Origin: Marinomonas fungiae
Lineage (GTDB): Bacteria > Pseudomonadota > Gammaproteobacteria > Pseudomonadales > Marinomonadaceae
NCBI RefSeq assembly: GCF_001418205.1
Contig: NZ_LIQF01000018.1
Span: forward strand, 1-55,642
Direction: 5' to 3'
DNA: 55,642 nt
In this document: piece after piece, positions 1 through 8,572 of the stretch
Numbering within the stretch: the first letter of the stretch is position 1
Layout: each line of letters opens with the position of its first letter
Notes under the pieces: model-generated
What the model saw: only the letters and a program-made list of their open reading frames with translations
The model's database searches: none
Told to the model about the DNA's origin: nothing
Program-made: the position numbers and the translations under genes

Positions 1-97
1 CTTGGTTATCGACTATTTCAAAGTCTAATTGTTAAAGACTCAAGTTTACGAACTTGCGTGTTTTGATAACCACATCAGAACGAACGCAAACCCGTTT

Positions 98-213
98 GCT
101 TGACGATCATAGAGGCGTTGAACCACCTGATCCCATCCCGAACTCAGAAGTGAAAAGCGCCATCGCCGATGGTAGTGTGGGAGATCCCATGTGAGAGTAG
201 GTCGTCGTCAAGC
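98..213 (+). rRNA. rrf: 5S ribosomal RNA
   Basis: Complete 5S rRNA, about 116 nt. The terminal stem is visible: GCTTGAC at 98-104 pairs with GTCAAGC at 207-213. The internal stretch with CCCATCCCGAACTCAGAAGTG is the conserved 5S loop region. The 97 bases before it are the 23S-5S spacer, so the window opens inside the end of an rRNA operon on the + strand. Boundaries are set from the pairing stem and may be off by one or two bases. Confidence 0.96.
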
Positions 214-224
214 TTTTAATTAAG

Positions 225-258
225 AAGCCCTGATCGCTAACGCAGTCAGGGCTTTTTT
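225..258 (+). terminator. rho-independent terminator of the rRNA operon
   Basis: AAGCCCTGA (225-233) pairs with TCAGGGCTT (246-254) around a 12-nt loop, followed by a T run. It lies directly after the 5S gene and ends the rRNA operon. Confidence 0.9.
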
Positions 259-279
259 ACGTCTGTCGAAAATGCCCGG

Positions 280-307
280 CCTGATCCCATCCCGAACCCA
301 GAAGTGA
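280..307 (+). repeat. 28-nt relic of a 5S rRNA gene
   Basis: These 28 bases repeat positions 126-153 of the 5S gene with one difference (ACCCAG for ACTCAG). No pairing partner or remaining 5S sequence follows; the match stops at GAAGTGA. It is best read as the remnant of a second 5S copy lost by deletion or recombination after the terminator. Confidence 0.75.
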
Positions 308-310
308 CTC

Positions 311-505
311 TTTACACGCCGCAGGCGCTCGTCATTATGCAAGGGGTCAGATCCCTTATCTGATGGCAGTCATTAGAAGCTGATGTGCGTGCAGGGATCT
401 GCCCCCCGAAAGATTGTCTTCGTCTGCTCAGGTATCTAAAGAATGGCCATCGCATCTAAAACTTACGAATCTGATAGGTTTTTGCACGTCGCAGGTGCTC
501 GCCAT
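311..505. repeat. spacer with a repeated motif and a REP-like inverted repeat
   Basis: The 5S-to-DUF2254 spacer (259-732) has no convincing gene. It contains two similar direct repeats, CGCCGCAGGCGCTCGTCAT near 317-335 and CGTCGCAGGTGCTCGCCAT near 487-505. Between them is an inverted repeat: GGGGTCAGATCCCT (343-356) against the complement of 393-406, with one mismatch and a 36-nt loop. GGGGTCAGATCCCT-type palindromes resemble REP elements; I see no transposase nearby. Confidence 0.55.
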
Positions 506-732
506 CGGATCCTATATGTCCTGTTATGGGATAGGTAAGAGTGGGCCGTACCGTAAACATACATACCCCTTGGTTAAATAGATTCAAGCGATGACACATG
601 TACGAGATTTATAAATCGAGGCAGCAATGATCTAAAACTATAGCCTTGATCATTTCTTAGAGGATAAGATTTATTGCTCTTTAAGGTTTAGATTCAATGT
701 ATATAAGGTAGCTAAAGCCCGGCAACGTGCCG

Positions 733-2088
733 TTAGTCATGTACTTTGGCTGCAAAAATCAGTGAGTTTAAATCGTTCAAATGTTGTCCAGTGACAGCTT
801 TGTCATTACCGGTTAATTCCTGTTTTTGCAGGTCGCTCTCCAACATCTCTTTTTGATTTGATATAAGTTTCCAGTGCTCTTGTGTCGAAGCTTGTTCTGC
901 AATGCGAGTTAGACCTTCTAATAATCTTAATTGTACTGCTAAGTTGCAGCGAGCATTTTGACGGATCTGGTCGTAAGCCGTATTAGCTAAGTCTTTAAAC
1001 GATGCAACTTTGAAAACGAGGCGTACTTCTCTGTCAGTATGGCATGCTATACCTTTGGGGAATGTCTGGCGGGTTAAGTTAGAGAGCGTAGAACTTAGTT
1101 TGTCGACGCAGGCAATAGCAGAAAAGGAATCATTAATACTAGGTGAAAGAGCACGTAGAGCGATCTCTACCAATTGCATGATCGCGAATTCAGGATCTTG
1201 AATAGGTGTACGCTTAGAGCCGAGGATAATGCAACTAAGAAGTTGCTGTTGTGACTCGTTCGATAAGTCCCCTGAACATTTTATAACAACCATATTACGC
1301 GTTACAAAGTCGCCAGGCCTGATAAGCAGCTCCATGCATTGGTTTTGCGTTGCGATTAGCTCTACTAAATGTGAGTAATTAATAGCTTGTACGTATCCAG
1401 AATGCCGGCTTTTAATCAGGCCGAAGCGACTTTTGAGAGACGCTAGCACAAGCTCTTTACAGCCTTTAACAGACTCATTATCTATTTGTTCAGAGAAAAT
1501 ATGTTCGATATTAAGTTGTAGCTGGCAGTAAATCTTTTCGATGACGGTATCGGCTTGTAAGTTAATGGCGACATGATGAATAAAGTAGATCAATAGGAAT
1601 ATGCTGAGTAACGTGAGTAGCATCGCACCACCTATTGCCAATCCCGGCAGATGATTCCCTTGCTCAAAATTATACGTTACACGAACGAGTACTAAGCAAT
1701 ACAGAAAAATGGCGGTGAAGGTACCAAGTACGATTTGGGTGTTCTGATCATTCATAAAGCTTCGTAGTAGCCTATGACCAAATTGCGACGAGGCATTGGT
1801 TAGAGCAACCATTGTGATTGAAAACGTAATACTCACAACTGTCATCAAGCTACCTGCAATGGTTGTGAGCAGGCTACGTGTAATAGCGCCATCAGAATGA
1901 TATAGAAAATCTAGCCACGTTACTTTTTCTAACTCTGTCGTTGAATCAAGCCAGACAAGTGCAGCGCAAAGCGACAGTATGATGAGAATGATGACACAAG
2001 GTACAAACCAAAAGCTGGTATGAATAGTATCGTATGCCTTACGCAGACGATTGTTTTTAAATACATTATTAAGCACGTTAACTTCCAT
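733..2088 (-). CDS. DUF2254 family membrane protein
   Basis: A 451-residue predicted inner-membrane protein of the DUF2254 family, whose function is unknown. The N-terminal 175 residues hold about four hydrophobic segments (near residues 27-47, 76-98, 117-137 and 150-172). The signature stretch SLMTVVSITFSITMVALTNASSQFG follows the second one, broken here only by description: it begins at about residue 80. The remaining 270 residues form a soluble domain that contains the conserved SPSINDSFSAIACVD region (near residue 310). Length agrees with the family (about 400-450). It is transcribed alone on the minus strand, toward the rRNA operon. Start is an ATG 2088; no better internal start was seen. 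Family assignment is from sequence recognition; role is not known. Confidence 0.85.
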   Translation of the reverse strand: MEVNVLNNVFKNNRLRKAYDTIHTSFWFVPCVIILIILSLCAALVWLDSTTELEKVTWLDFLYHSDGAITRSLLTTIAGSLMTVVSITFSITMVALTNASSQFGHRLLRSFMNDQNTQIVLGTFTAIFLYCLVLVRVTYNFEQGNHLPGLAIGGAMLLTLLSIFLLIYFIHHVAINLQADTVIEKIYCQLQLNIEHIFSEQIDNESVKGCKELVLASLKSRFGLIKSRHSGYVQAINYSHLVELIATQNQCMELLIRPGDFVTRNMVVIKCSGDLSNESQQQLLSCIILGSKRTPIQDPEFAIMQLVEIALRALSPSINDSFSAIACVDKLSSTLSNLTRQTFPKGIACHTDREVRLVFKVASFKDLANTAYDQIRQNARCNLAVQLRLLEGLTRIAEQASTQEHWKLISNQKEMLESDLQKQELTGNDKAVTGQHLNDLNSLIFAAKVHD

Positions 2089-2212
2089 TACGCGTTAAGT
2101 TATCTGTGTAACTTAAAAATAAATACGAGCCAAATGTTTTAATATCAGCTCGCATTCTTGAATCATAAAACTAAGTTACCGGGATATGGGCGATTTTAAA
2201 TGGGATATTAAG

Positions 2213-3019
2213 TTAGCTACTTAGTAAATTTAAACTTTGCCCTGCGTTTGCATTAGCTTGTGCTTGAACTGCAATGGACGAACGCTCCAAGATACTTGCC
2301 GCTATCTGATCGCTTACGGTTGCTGCGAAATCGGCATCTTGAATACGTGATCGTGCAGCAGATTCATTTTCTCGATTACTGAGCAGTGCATCAATACGGC
2401 TACTGAAAGCGTTTTGTGTCGCCCCATACTCTGTTTGCAGAGAAGAGATATTGCTTAAGCTATCGTCGATTGAGCTGAGTGTGCTTTCCAAGGCGTTCGC
2501 ATCACTAATATCAAGCGAAAATAATCCACTGCTGGTTAAAGAGGCGGTAATGTCATTCGTGGCAACGTTAAAGGTTGAGTTACTATTCGGCCCTACCTGA
2601 AAACCAAGGCTGCCATTTTCGGTAAAGAGTTCTTTCCCTGCAAAGGTTGTGTTGCCAATAGTGCTTTGGATATTTTCCATAAGGGCACTGGCCTGTTTTT
2701 GAAGGGCTTGACGATCAGCGCTGCTGTAAATGCCATTACCTGCTTGCACAGCAAGCTCGCGTAAAGAGGTTAAATCATTAGTGATGGATTCCAGTCCACT
2801 TTGGGCAACCTGAGCTAAGGAAATGCCATCCATACTGTTACGAATAGCTTGGCCATTACCATCAATTTGACCTGTAAGCCGATTAGCAATCTGAAGGCCT
2901 GCCGCGTCATCTGCCGCACTGTTAATACGACGTCCACTAGATAAACTCTCCTGACTGCGGTTCAACGACTGAGATGCAGAGCTATTAATATAGTTGCTAC
3001 CAACACCGTTTATACTCAT
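2213..3019 (-). CDS. fliC: flagellin
   Basis: Flagellar filament subunit, 268 residues, exported through the flagellar type III apparatus and polymerised outside the cell. The N-terminal D0/D1 region is typical (NRSQESLSSGRRINSAADD, then AAGLQIANRLTGQI), and the C-terminal region ends with the usual helix and LNLLSS. The central variable D2/D3 domains are almost absent, so this is a minimal flagellin, as in many polar-flagellated marine gammaproteobacteria. A ribosome site AAGGA precedes the ATG by 5-6 nt. No other flagellar gene is in the window, so this is a solitary flagellin copy; the main flagellar cluster must be elsewhere. I did not find a clean sigma-28 promoter in the 125-bp upstream gap. 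Confidence 0.95.
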   Translation of the reverse strand: MSINGVGSNYINSSASQSLNRSQESLSSGRRINSAADDAAGLQIANRLTGQIDGNGQAIRNSMDGISLAQVAQSGLESITNDLTSLRELAVQAGNGIYSSADRQALQKQASALMENIQSTIGNTTFAGKELFTENGSLGFQVGPNSNSTFNVATNDITASLTSSGLFSLDISDANALESTLSSIDDSLSNISSLQTEYGATQNAFSSRIDALLSNRENESAARSRIQDADFAATVSDQIAASILERSSIAVQAQANANAGQSLNLLSS

Positions 3020-3144
3020 AACAAATTCCTTGACCTTATCAAGTTAGATGACGTTAACTGGGCTAGACTCTAGTATAGACATAAATACACTAGAGCAAAA
3101 AACAAACACCTTATAAACTAAGCCTTTTTTATATTAGCCTCTGT

Positions 3145-4182
3145 TTGTGTGCATCCAAGGACAAAGCCATACCATCGCTTTTTAATATGACTGCTTTAGC
3201 GCCAGAATTTTTTATTAAACAGATCTTTCATGCCAGCTATGTTGAACAACAGCGATTACAGTCTCTGTGGAGCGGCTACGGTCATATTACTCGTTATCGT
3301 GTGAAAACAGACGCTGATGATTCAAGTGTCATTTTGAAGGCGATTGATTGGGGGAACGTTGCAAAACATCCTAGAGGCTGGCAGTCAGATCTTGCCCACC
3401 AACGAAAAATGGACTCTTATCAAGTGGAATGCCATTGGTATGCACACTGGTCGGCGACGACACAGGGAAGTATACGTGTGCCGCGCTATCTCGGTAGTTA
3501 TCAACAAGCGACAGTGCTCTATTTACTGTTAGAAGATCTAGATGCCAGTGGTTTCAATCTGCGTTGCTCTCAGCTGGAGAGCAACCAAACGATGGTTGTA
3601 CTTCATTGGTTAGCCAACTTCCATGCGCATTACTTAATCACCGATCCTGCTACGAACTGGCCTGAGGGCTTATGGCCACAAGGCACCTATTGGCATTTAG
3701 CAACGCGTCCGGATGAATGGCAGGCCATGGTGGACGGACCATTGAAAAAGTCAGCTAAAGCGTTAGATTACACGATGCGCGATTGTTCTTATCAGACCCT
3801 TGTCCATGGTGATGCTAAAATCGCGAACTTCTGTTTTCGGAGGGATTTAAGCGAAGTGGCTGCAGTCGACTTTCAATATATTGGCCGCGGCATTGGCGTC
3901 CAGGATGTGGCGTATTTTTTGGGTAGTTGCTTAAGTGAACCGCAACTCGAGGAGGATTTAGAGTATCTTCTGGATATATATTTCAGTGAATTGGCGCGTT
4001 GTATTATCGCCCGTGGAGAATCCCCTGATCTTGCTGAGTCCGTGACACAGGAATGGTATCGATTATTTCCTGTAGCGTGGGCAGACTTCCATCGTTTTAT
4101 CATGGGGTGGAGTCCAAACCATGTGAAAAATACGGCGTTGAGTCGCCGACTCACTCGGCTAGGGCTACAGGCATTGAACTAG
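3145..4182 (+). CDS. phosphotransferase of the EcKinase/APH-like fold
   Basis: A 345-residue protein with the aminoglycoside-phosphotransferase-like kinase fold. The catalytic loop reads VHGDAKIANF (near residue 225), matching the HGD-x4-N Brenner motif, and is followed by AAVDFQYIGRG, the metal-binding DFG-like segment. GVQDVAYFLGSCL and the large helical C-terminus resemble the ecdysteroid-kinase-like (EcKinase) family rather than antibiotic kinases. The substrate is unknown. The listed start is a TTG; an in-frame ATG at 3187 (residue 15) would give 331 residues. Neither has a clear ribosome site, so the start is uncertain. It is divergent from flagellin and stands alone. Confidence 0.8.
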   Translation: MCASKDKAIPSLFNMTALAPEFFIKQIFHASYVEQQRLQSLWSGYGHITRYRVKTDADDSSVILKAIDWGNVAKHPRGWQSDLAHQRKMDSYQVECHWYAHWSATTQGSIRVPRYLGSYQQATVLYLLLEDLDASGFNLRCSQLESNQTMVVLHWLANFHAHYLITDPATNWPEGLWPQGTYWHLATRPDEWQAMVDGPLKKSAKALDYTMRDCSYQTLVHGDAKIANFCFRRDLSEVAAVDFQYIGRGIGVQDVAYFLGSCLSEPQLEEDLEYLLDIYFSELARCIIARGESPDLAESVTQEWYRLFPVAWADFHRFIMGWSPNHVKNTALSRRLTRLGLQALN

Positions 4183-4258
4183 GAGCTCAGTCTCTGCTTT
4201 AGCTTAATGCAAAAAGAGATAAGTAATGCAGTTCCAATCAGGTGCAGTAAAGTCATGA

Positions 4259-4483
4259 CTAACGGCACGCTATTTTATAGTTGCCTGCCCCGCGAGCGCA
4301 GACTCCAAAACCATCTGAAACTTGGATTAATCGAGACCCAACATCGGCATGTAAATGAGCTGTATTCTCGCGTTCCGAGCTAAATTCCTCCCTACCTAAA
4401 AATGTAGATAAAGAAAAGTTATCTATAACACCATAAACTTCATCGGCTAAAGAGGCGGCAACATTTGGGCTGATAGTATCCAT
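4259..4483 (-). pseudogene. truncated lipase-like fragment
   Basis: A 74-residue ORF with a good ribosome site (AAAGGAAAG, 8 nt before the ATG) that begins 21 nt after the upstream gene, so the two form an operon. The sequence VGSRLIQVSDGFGVCARGAGNYK resembles, from memory, the region before the catalytic core of class 3 lipase-like proteins, where full-length relatives continue into the lipase fold; here it breaks off at NYK and stops seven codons later. No lipase continuation is readable in the 76 bases downstream on either frame I checked. I read it as the 5' stump of a lipase-like gene. It could instead be a genuine small protein; the family call is tentative. Confidence 0.4.
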
Positions 4484-4504
4484 TATCTAACTTTCCTTTA
4501 ATAA

Positions 4505-5026
4505 CTAGTTCCAGTGACAGTTTGTACCTATGAAGCCTCTTTTTCCGGTATTAACTCGTTTTGCTCCAGCCGTAATCTCACAAACTAAGTTATTCGGGCG
4601 TTGATTATTAAACTCGTATAACTCAGTAGGCTCGACCTTGGCTCCCCCCCAGATTTGAGTCTCAGCATTTTGATATTGAACGAATATTTGCTGATGAACT
4701 AAGAAGCCTGTTGGCGTTAAGTATGGTTCAGTAAATTCCCAGAAAACCGAGTCGAATTGAAAATGTCCGTTTGAGTCTGTTGTGGCTTTGTCTTCGCCTT
4801 TGCGGCCAAAGAGTTCATATTTTCGTATTAATACTGCATCAGCCGCTGGTTCCCCTTCATAGAGCAGCTGTCCGTCAAAGCCTGAAAAAACACAGCCAGT
4901 CTCTTTCTTTTTGAAAATCCCCATTCCATCATCTCCATATACTGTGGACGATAACCAAAGCACTAATAAAAACAGCTTGGGGTGGTCACGCATTGCTTGA
5001 ATGGTTGAATTAACAAAAGAAGACAT
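4505..5026 (-). CDS. small exported or membrane-anchored protein, DUF6795-like
   Basis: About 173 residues. The ATG at 5026 is preferred over the TTG at 5032 because AAGGA stands 6 nt before it. Residues 18-33 are hydrophobic (KLFLLVLWLSSTVYG), giving a signal or anchor. After it, GCVFSGFDGQLLYEGEPAADA and KATTDSNGHFQFDSV suggest a small beta-sandwich of the carboxypeptidase-regulatory type (DUF6795-like, from memory). Two cysteines near the end could form a disulfide. It is the first gene of a pair with the truncated lipase-like ORF, an arrangement that could be left over from an effector locus. No experimental role is known to me. Confidence 0.6.
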   Translation of the reverse strand: MSSFVNSTIQAMRDHPKLFLLVLWLSSTVYGDDGMGIFKKKETGCVFSGFDGQLLYEGEPAADAVLIRKYELFGRKGEDKATTDSNGHFQFDSVFWEFTEPYLTPTGFLVHQQIFVQYQNAETQIWGGAKVEPTELYEFNNQRPNNLVCEITAGAKRVNTGKRGFIGTNCHWN

Positions 5027-5165
5027 GAGCAATCCTTTCCCTGTGAGCGCTTAACGTTACTTTGATTAAGAAACAGGCGGGATTATGGAAGAGAGTACAT
5101 TGATAATAAAAGGGGTTTGTAAATAGTTTTCAGGAAGTTGACGTATCTATCATGGTACGCGAGCA

Positions 5166-7628
5166 TTACAAGTTCCGTAATGCTCGGTTGGTTTTTGCTG
5201 TTGCTTCGGCGGTTAACGGGTCTTCTGGCCACGGATGTTTAGGGTAACGGCCGCGCATTTCTTTGCGCACTTCTGGGTAAGCTTCTTTCCAGAAAAACGC
5301 TAAATCCATGGTGACGGCTAGAGGGCGCTGCGCTGGCGACAGCAGTTCGATTTTAACCGTTTGCCCCGCGATCACAGGGCTTTGTGTTTCACCAAACATT
5401 TCTTGTAGCTTGACGCGAATCACCGGCTGTTCGCCTTGGTAATCTACTTTTATGGTTGAACCTGAAGCCACGGGAATCCGAATGGGCAAGGTCTTTAACG
5501 TTTGTTGCTGCGGCCAATCCAATAGTGCCATCAGAGGGTCAAGAAGGGATAATTTCTCTAATTGTTGAATGCGCGTAACACCCGTCAAGAAGGGACCGAG
5601 CCAATCCTCTAATCTATCTAACAGGCAGTCATCAGAGGCGTCGGGCAGAGTGGTATCAAGATGCTTGTGGGCAAATTGGAGCCGTGCCCGTAGCGCTAAG
5701 CTGTCCTCATCCCAATTCAGCACCTGCAAACCTTGTTGGCGAATATAGTGGCACGTTGCCTGTGTGATGGCCTCGGCAGGCAGATCCGTTAAGCGCTGTT
5801 GCTTGAGCTTTAACTTGCCTAGCCAAGTTTCGCTAACACCGGCTAAACCGCCACTCGACTTATCCCATTCGCAGCGCTCGACGGTGTTTATTTGATCCGC
5901 TAGGGCTTGCTCTAATTCAGCAAACGTAATTGGACAAGTAAGGTAGAGCCAGTCGGCGTCGCGCTCTGCATGACCGCCTAGCTCTAAAGCAATCAGAAGC
6001 TCGCTGCTGGCTTGTGAGTCATGGTTGGCGAGCAGGGCCTGTCGGCCATTGCTTAACTTAAATAAGGTTTCGCTGCCTTGCTGACGTTGACGCATAGCGA
6101 TGCGATCAGGAAACGCCACCGCCAAGCAAGCCGCCAATGAGTAAGTTTGATCAGAACTATTTTGCGGTAAGTGCCTGTTTAATGCATTTAGGGTGCGTTG
6201 CCACGTTTTACTCTGGTGAGCAGAGGAGATGGCTGTTTGCAGATGGGAGTCTTGGCTCTGCTTAGACAGGCCTTCGTAAAGTAGGGCTGCAACAGGCAAG
6301 GCTTGTTGTGAGTCTCCGTGGCGACTGGCGACTAGTAAAAGGCATGCTAAGCGCGGTGGCAATGGCAGGCTAGCAAGAGCTTCGCCATCAGCGGTGAGCG
6401 TCAAGCTGTGCCCTGATTCAAGCAACCCAAGCTGTGTTAGCAAGCCTGTTGCCTGTTGCCAATGCGCCAACGGAGGCAAGCTAATCCAGTTCAATTCCTC
6501 TCGCTTTTGTGCCCCCCAGCGAGCGACATCCATGACCAGATGACTAAGATCTTCGAGCTCGATTTGTGGTGCATTATGGGCACTTAGGCGGTGTTGCTGA
6601 TCGGCAGACCACCAACGATAGCAAACACCGGCTTGCAGACGGCCAGCCCGTCCCGCACGCTGAGTAGTTTCCGCTTGCGAGGCGCGGCGTGTGTGCAAGC
6701 GTGTGGTGGCGGTTTTAGCATCAAAACGTGCCTCCCGCGATAAGCCTGAGTCGATCACCACGCGAATCCCTTCAATGGTTAAACTGGTCTGTGCAATGCT
6801 AGTGGCAAGCACCACTTTACGTTGACCAGTCGGCGCAGGCGCAATGACTTTTTCCTGTTCTGCCATGCTCATATCACCATAGAGCGATAACAACTCGGTA
6901 TTGTCCGGTAATTGATCTTCTAAAAGGCTTTCTACTTTGCGAATTTCCCCTTGGCCTGGCAAAAACACTAAGACCGAACCGTCTTCTTCGCGCAGTGCTT
7001 GTTGAATCTGCTTAGAAACTTGCACTGGCACGTCTTGCTGTTTTAATGAAAGGTTGGCATAACGCATCTCGATTGGGAACTGCCGACCTTCACAAACAAT
7101 CGGCTCGCAATGCAGCAATTCGGTTAATCGTTCGCTATCAAGAGTCGCTGACATCACTAAGAGTTTAAGTGGATCGTCTTCGCGAAACAGCTCCCGTGCT
7201 TGTAGGCTTAAGGCAAAGGCTAAATCAGAATGCAGGTTTCGCTCATGGAATTCATCAAAGATAATGAGAGCGACATCCTCAAGACTGGGGTCGTCTTGCA
7301 ACATACGGGTGAGAATTCCCTCCGTCACGACTAGAATCTGGGTATGTGCGCTTTGCTGGCCTTCTTGGCGGACTTGATAACCCACTCGTTGTCCCAGCGG
7401 TTCGCCTAATTGATCTGCGAGGCGTTTGGCAGCGGACTTAGCTGCAAGGCGGCGCGGCTCTAGCATGATGATTTTACGCTTGCCCAGCCAGCTCGCTTCA
7501 AGGAACGCCAACGGCACAACGGTGGTTTTACCAGCCCCCGGCGCAGCTTCTAAAATGGCCTCATGGTGCTGATTTAACTGTGATTGTAGTGCTGGAATGA
7601 TAGAGTAAATAGGCAAAGCAAACGTCAT
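5166..7628 (-). CDS. hrpB: ATP-dependent helicase HrpB
   Basis: DEAH-box RNA helicase of the HrpB type, about 820 residues, the usual length. Motifs run in order: Walker A GAAPGAGKTT (near residue 32), motif II DEFHERN, motif III SATLDS, and motif VI QRAGRAGR. The C-terminal HrpB-specific half ends with RGRYPKHPWPEDPL. A longer reading from an ATG at 7655 is open, but CAGGGGACACCT immediately precedes the ATG at 7628, and homologues begin at the matching LPIYSIIPAL segment, so 7628 is chosen. The cellular role of HrpB is poorly defined in enteric bacteria; RNA processing is generally assumed. It is monocistronic and divergent from the two-component genes. Confidence 0.95.
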   Translation of the reverse strand: MTFALPIYSIIPALQSQLNQHHEAILEAAPGAGKTTVVPLAFLEASWLGKRKIIMLEPRRLAAKSAAKRLADQLGEPLGQRVGYQVRQEGQQSAHTQILVVTEGILTRMLQDDPSLEDVALIIFDEFHERNLHSDLAFALSLQARELFREDDPLKLLVMSATLDSERLTELLHCEPIVCEGRQFPIEMRYANLSLKQQDVPVQVSKQIQQALREEDGSVLVFLPGQGEIRKVESLLEDQLPDNTELLSLYGDMSMAEQEKVIAPAPTGQRKVVLATSIAQTSLTIEGIRVVIDSGLSREARFDAKTATTRLHTRRASQAETTQRAGRAGRLQAGVCYRWWSADQQHRLSAHNAPQIELEDLSHLVMDVARWGAQKREELNWISLPPLAHWQQATGLLTQLGLLESGHSLTLTADGEALASLPLPPRLACLLLVASRHGDSQQALPVAALLYEGLSKQSQDSHLQTAISSAHQSKTWQRTLNALNRHLPQNSSDQTYSLAACLAVAFPDRIAMRQRQQGSETLFKLSNGRQALLANHDSQASSELLIALELGGHAERDADWLYLTCPITFAELEQALADQINTVERCEWDKSSGGLAGVSETWLGKLKLKQQRLTDLPAEAITQATCHYIRQQGLQVLNWDEDSLALRARLQFAHKHLDTTLPDASDDCLLDRLEDWLGPFLTGVTRIQQLEKLSLLDPLMALLDWPQQQTLKTLPIRIPVASGSTIKVDYQGEQPVIRVKLQEMFGETQSPVIAGQTVKIELLSPAQRPLAVTMDLAFFWKEAYPEVRKEMRGRYPKHPWPEDPLTAEATAKTNRALRNL

Positions 7629-7831
7629 AGGTGTCCCCTGTAGCGATGCGTCCATGATAGCGGTATTTGCTTTGCTTTTCAGTGTTTCCAGGTGTTGAAC
7701 ATGCCATAGACTGAAGCTGAATTAAGTGATTTGAGTGGTGGTTAATGGCTGATTAACAATGGCATGATAATGCTTTCTGTGGCGCCGGCCGCTCCAGCTA
7801 AATGATAAAAAATAAAAGGATAGAAAACTGC

Positions 7832-8572
7832 ATGAACGAGCTCGGTAAAAAGACCCTGTTGATCGTTGATGATGAGCCCGATATTCGTCACTTACTGTGT
7901 GATGCTTTAGCGCAGAAAGGCTATCAAGTTTTGGATGCGGAAAATGGTGCTCATATGTGGCGTTGTTTAGAAGTGCAGCCGGTGGATTTGGTGTTGATGG
8001 ATTTGTATCTGCAAGAAGAAGACGGACTACAGCTGGCGCGTGAAGTGCGAGAACGCTTTGATGACATGCCGATTATGATGTTGACGGGTAAGGGCGATGA
8101 AACCGACCGTATTTTGGGGCTAGAGCTGGCGGCGGATGATTACATGATGAAGCCATTTAACCTACGTGAACTGACGGCTCGGATTCATGCGTTGTTACGT
8201 CGCAGTGCGCGCCAAGCCCCTGCACAGCAACCGATTAACACCGATCACGAATGCTTGTACTTTGGCAAATGGACCTTGGACTTAACCTCGCGCCAGTTAC
8301 GTGATCAGCAGGGTGAGGAAGTGATCTTGACCCTTGGCGAGTTTTCGCTGTTAGAAACGTTAGCGACCCGACCGGATCGTGTGCTCAGTCGTGAGCAAAT
8401 CATCGACCTGAGTCGCGGCTTAGAAACTGAGGTGTTTGATCGCACGGTCGATGTCTTAATACTGCGTTTGCGTCGCAAGCTGGAAGTTAATCCCAAAGCG
8501 CCGGAATTTATCAAAACCCAACGCGGCCTCGGGTATTTATTTCAAGGGCCTGTTGCCAAGAGTGTCAGCTAA
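7832..8572 (+). CDS. OmpR-family response regulator (TorR-like)
   Basis: Two-domain DNA-binding response regulator, 246 residues from this start. The receiver domain carries the acidic pocket LIVDDEPDIRH, the phosphoacceptor aspartate in LVLMDLYL, the switch threonine in MLTGKGD and the lysine in MMKPFN. The C-terminal winged helix ends in GYLFQ, as in OmpR/PhoB. An ATG at 7802 is also in frame, but AAAAGGATA lies about 10 nt before the ATG at 7832 and nothing precedes the first. Its stop overlaps the start of the hybrid kinase by one base (TAATG), so the two are translationally coupled. Position next to a sugar importer suggests that is its target. Confidence 0.9.
   Translation: MNELGKKTLLIVDDEPDIRHLLCDALAQKGYQVLDAENGAHMWRCLEVQPVDLVLMDLYLQEEDGLQLAREVRERFDDMPIMMLTGKGDETDRILGLELAADDYMMKPFNLRELTARIHALLRRSARQAPAQQPINTDHECLYFGKWTLDLTSRQLRDQQGEEVILTLGEFSLLETLATRPDRVLSREQIIDLSRGLETEVFDRTVDVLILRLRRKLEVNPKAPEFIKTQRGLGYLFQGPVAKSVS

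Noticed and set aside
673..685. boxA-like TGCTCTTTAAGG before the DUF2254 stop
   Set aside because: No promoter or rRNA follows on the + strand; a chance match in an AT-rich gap.
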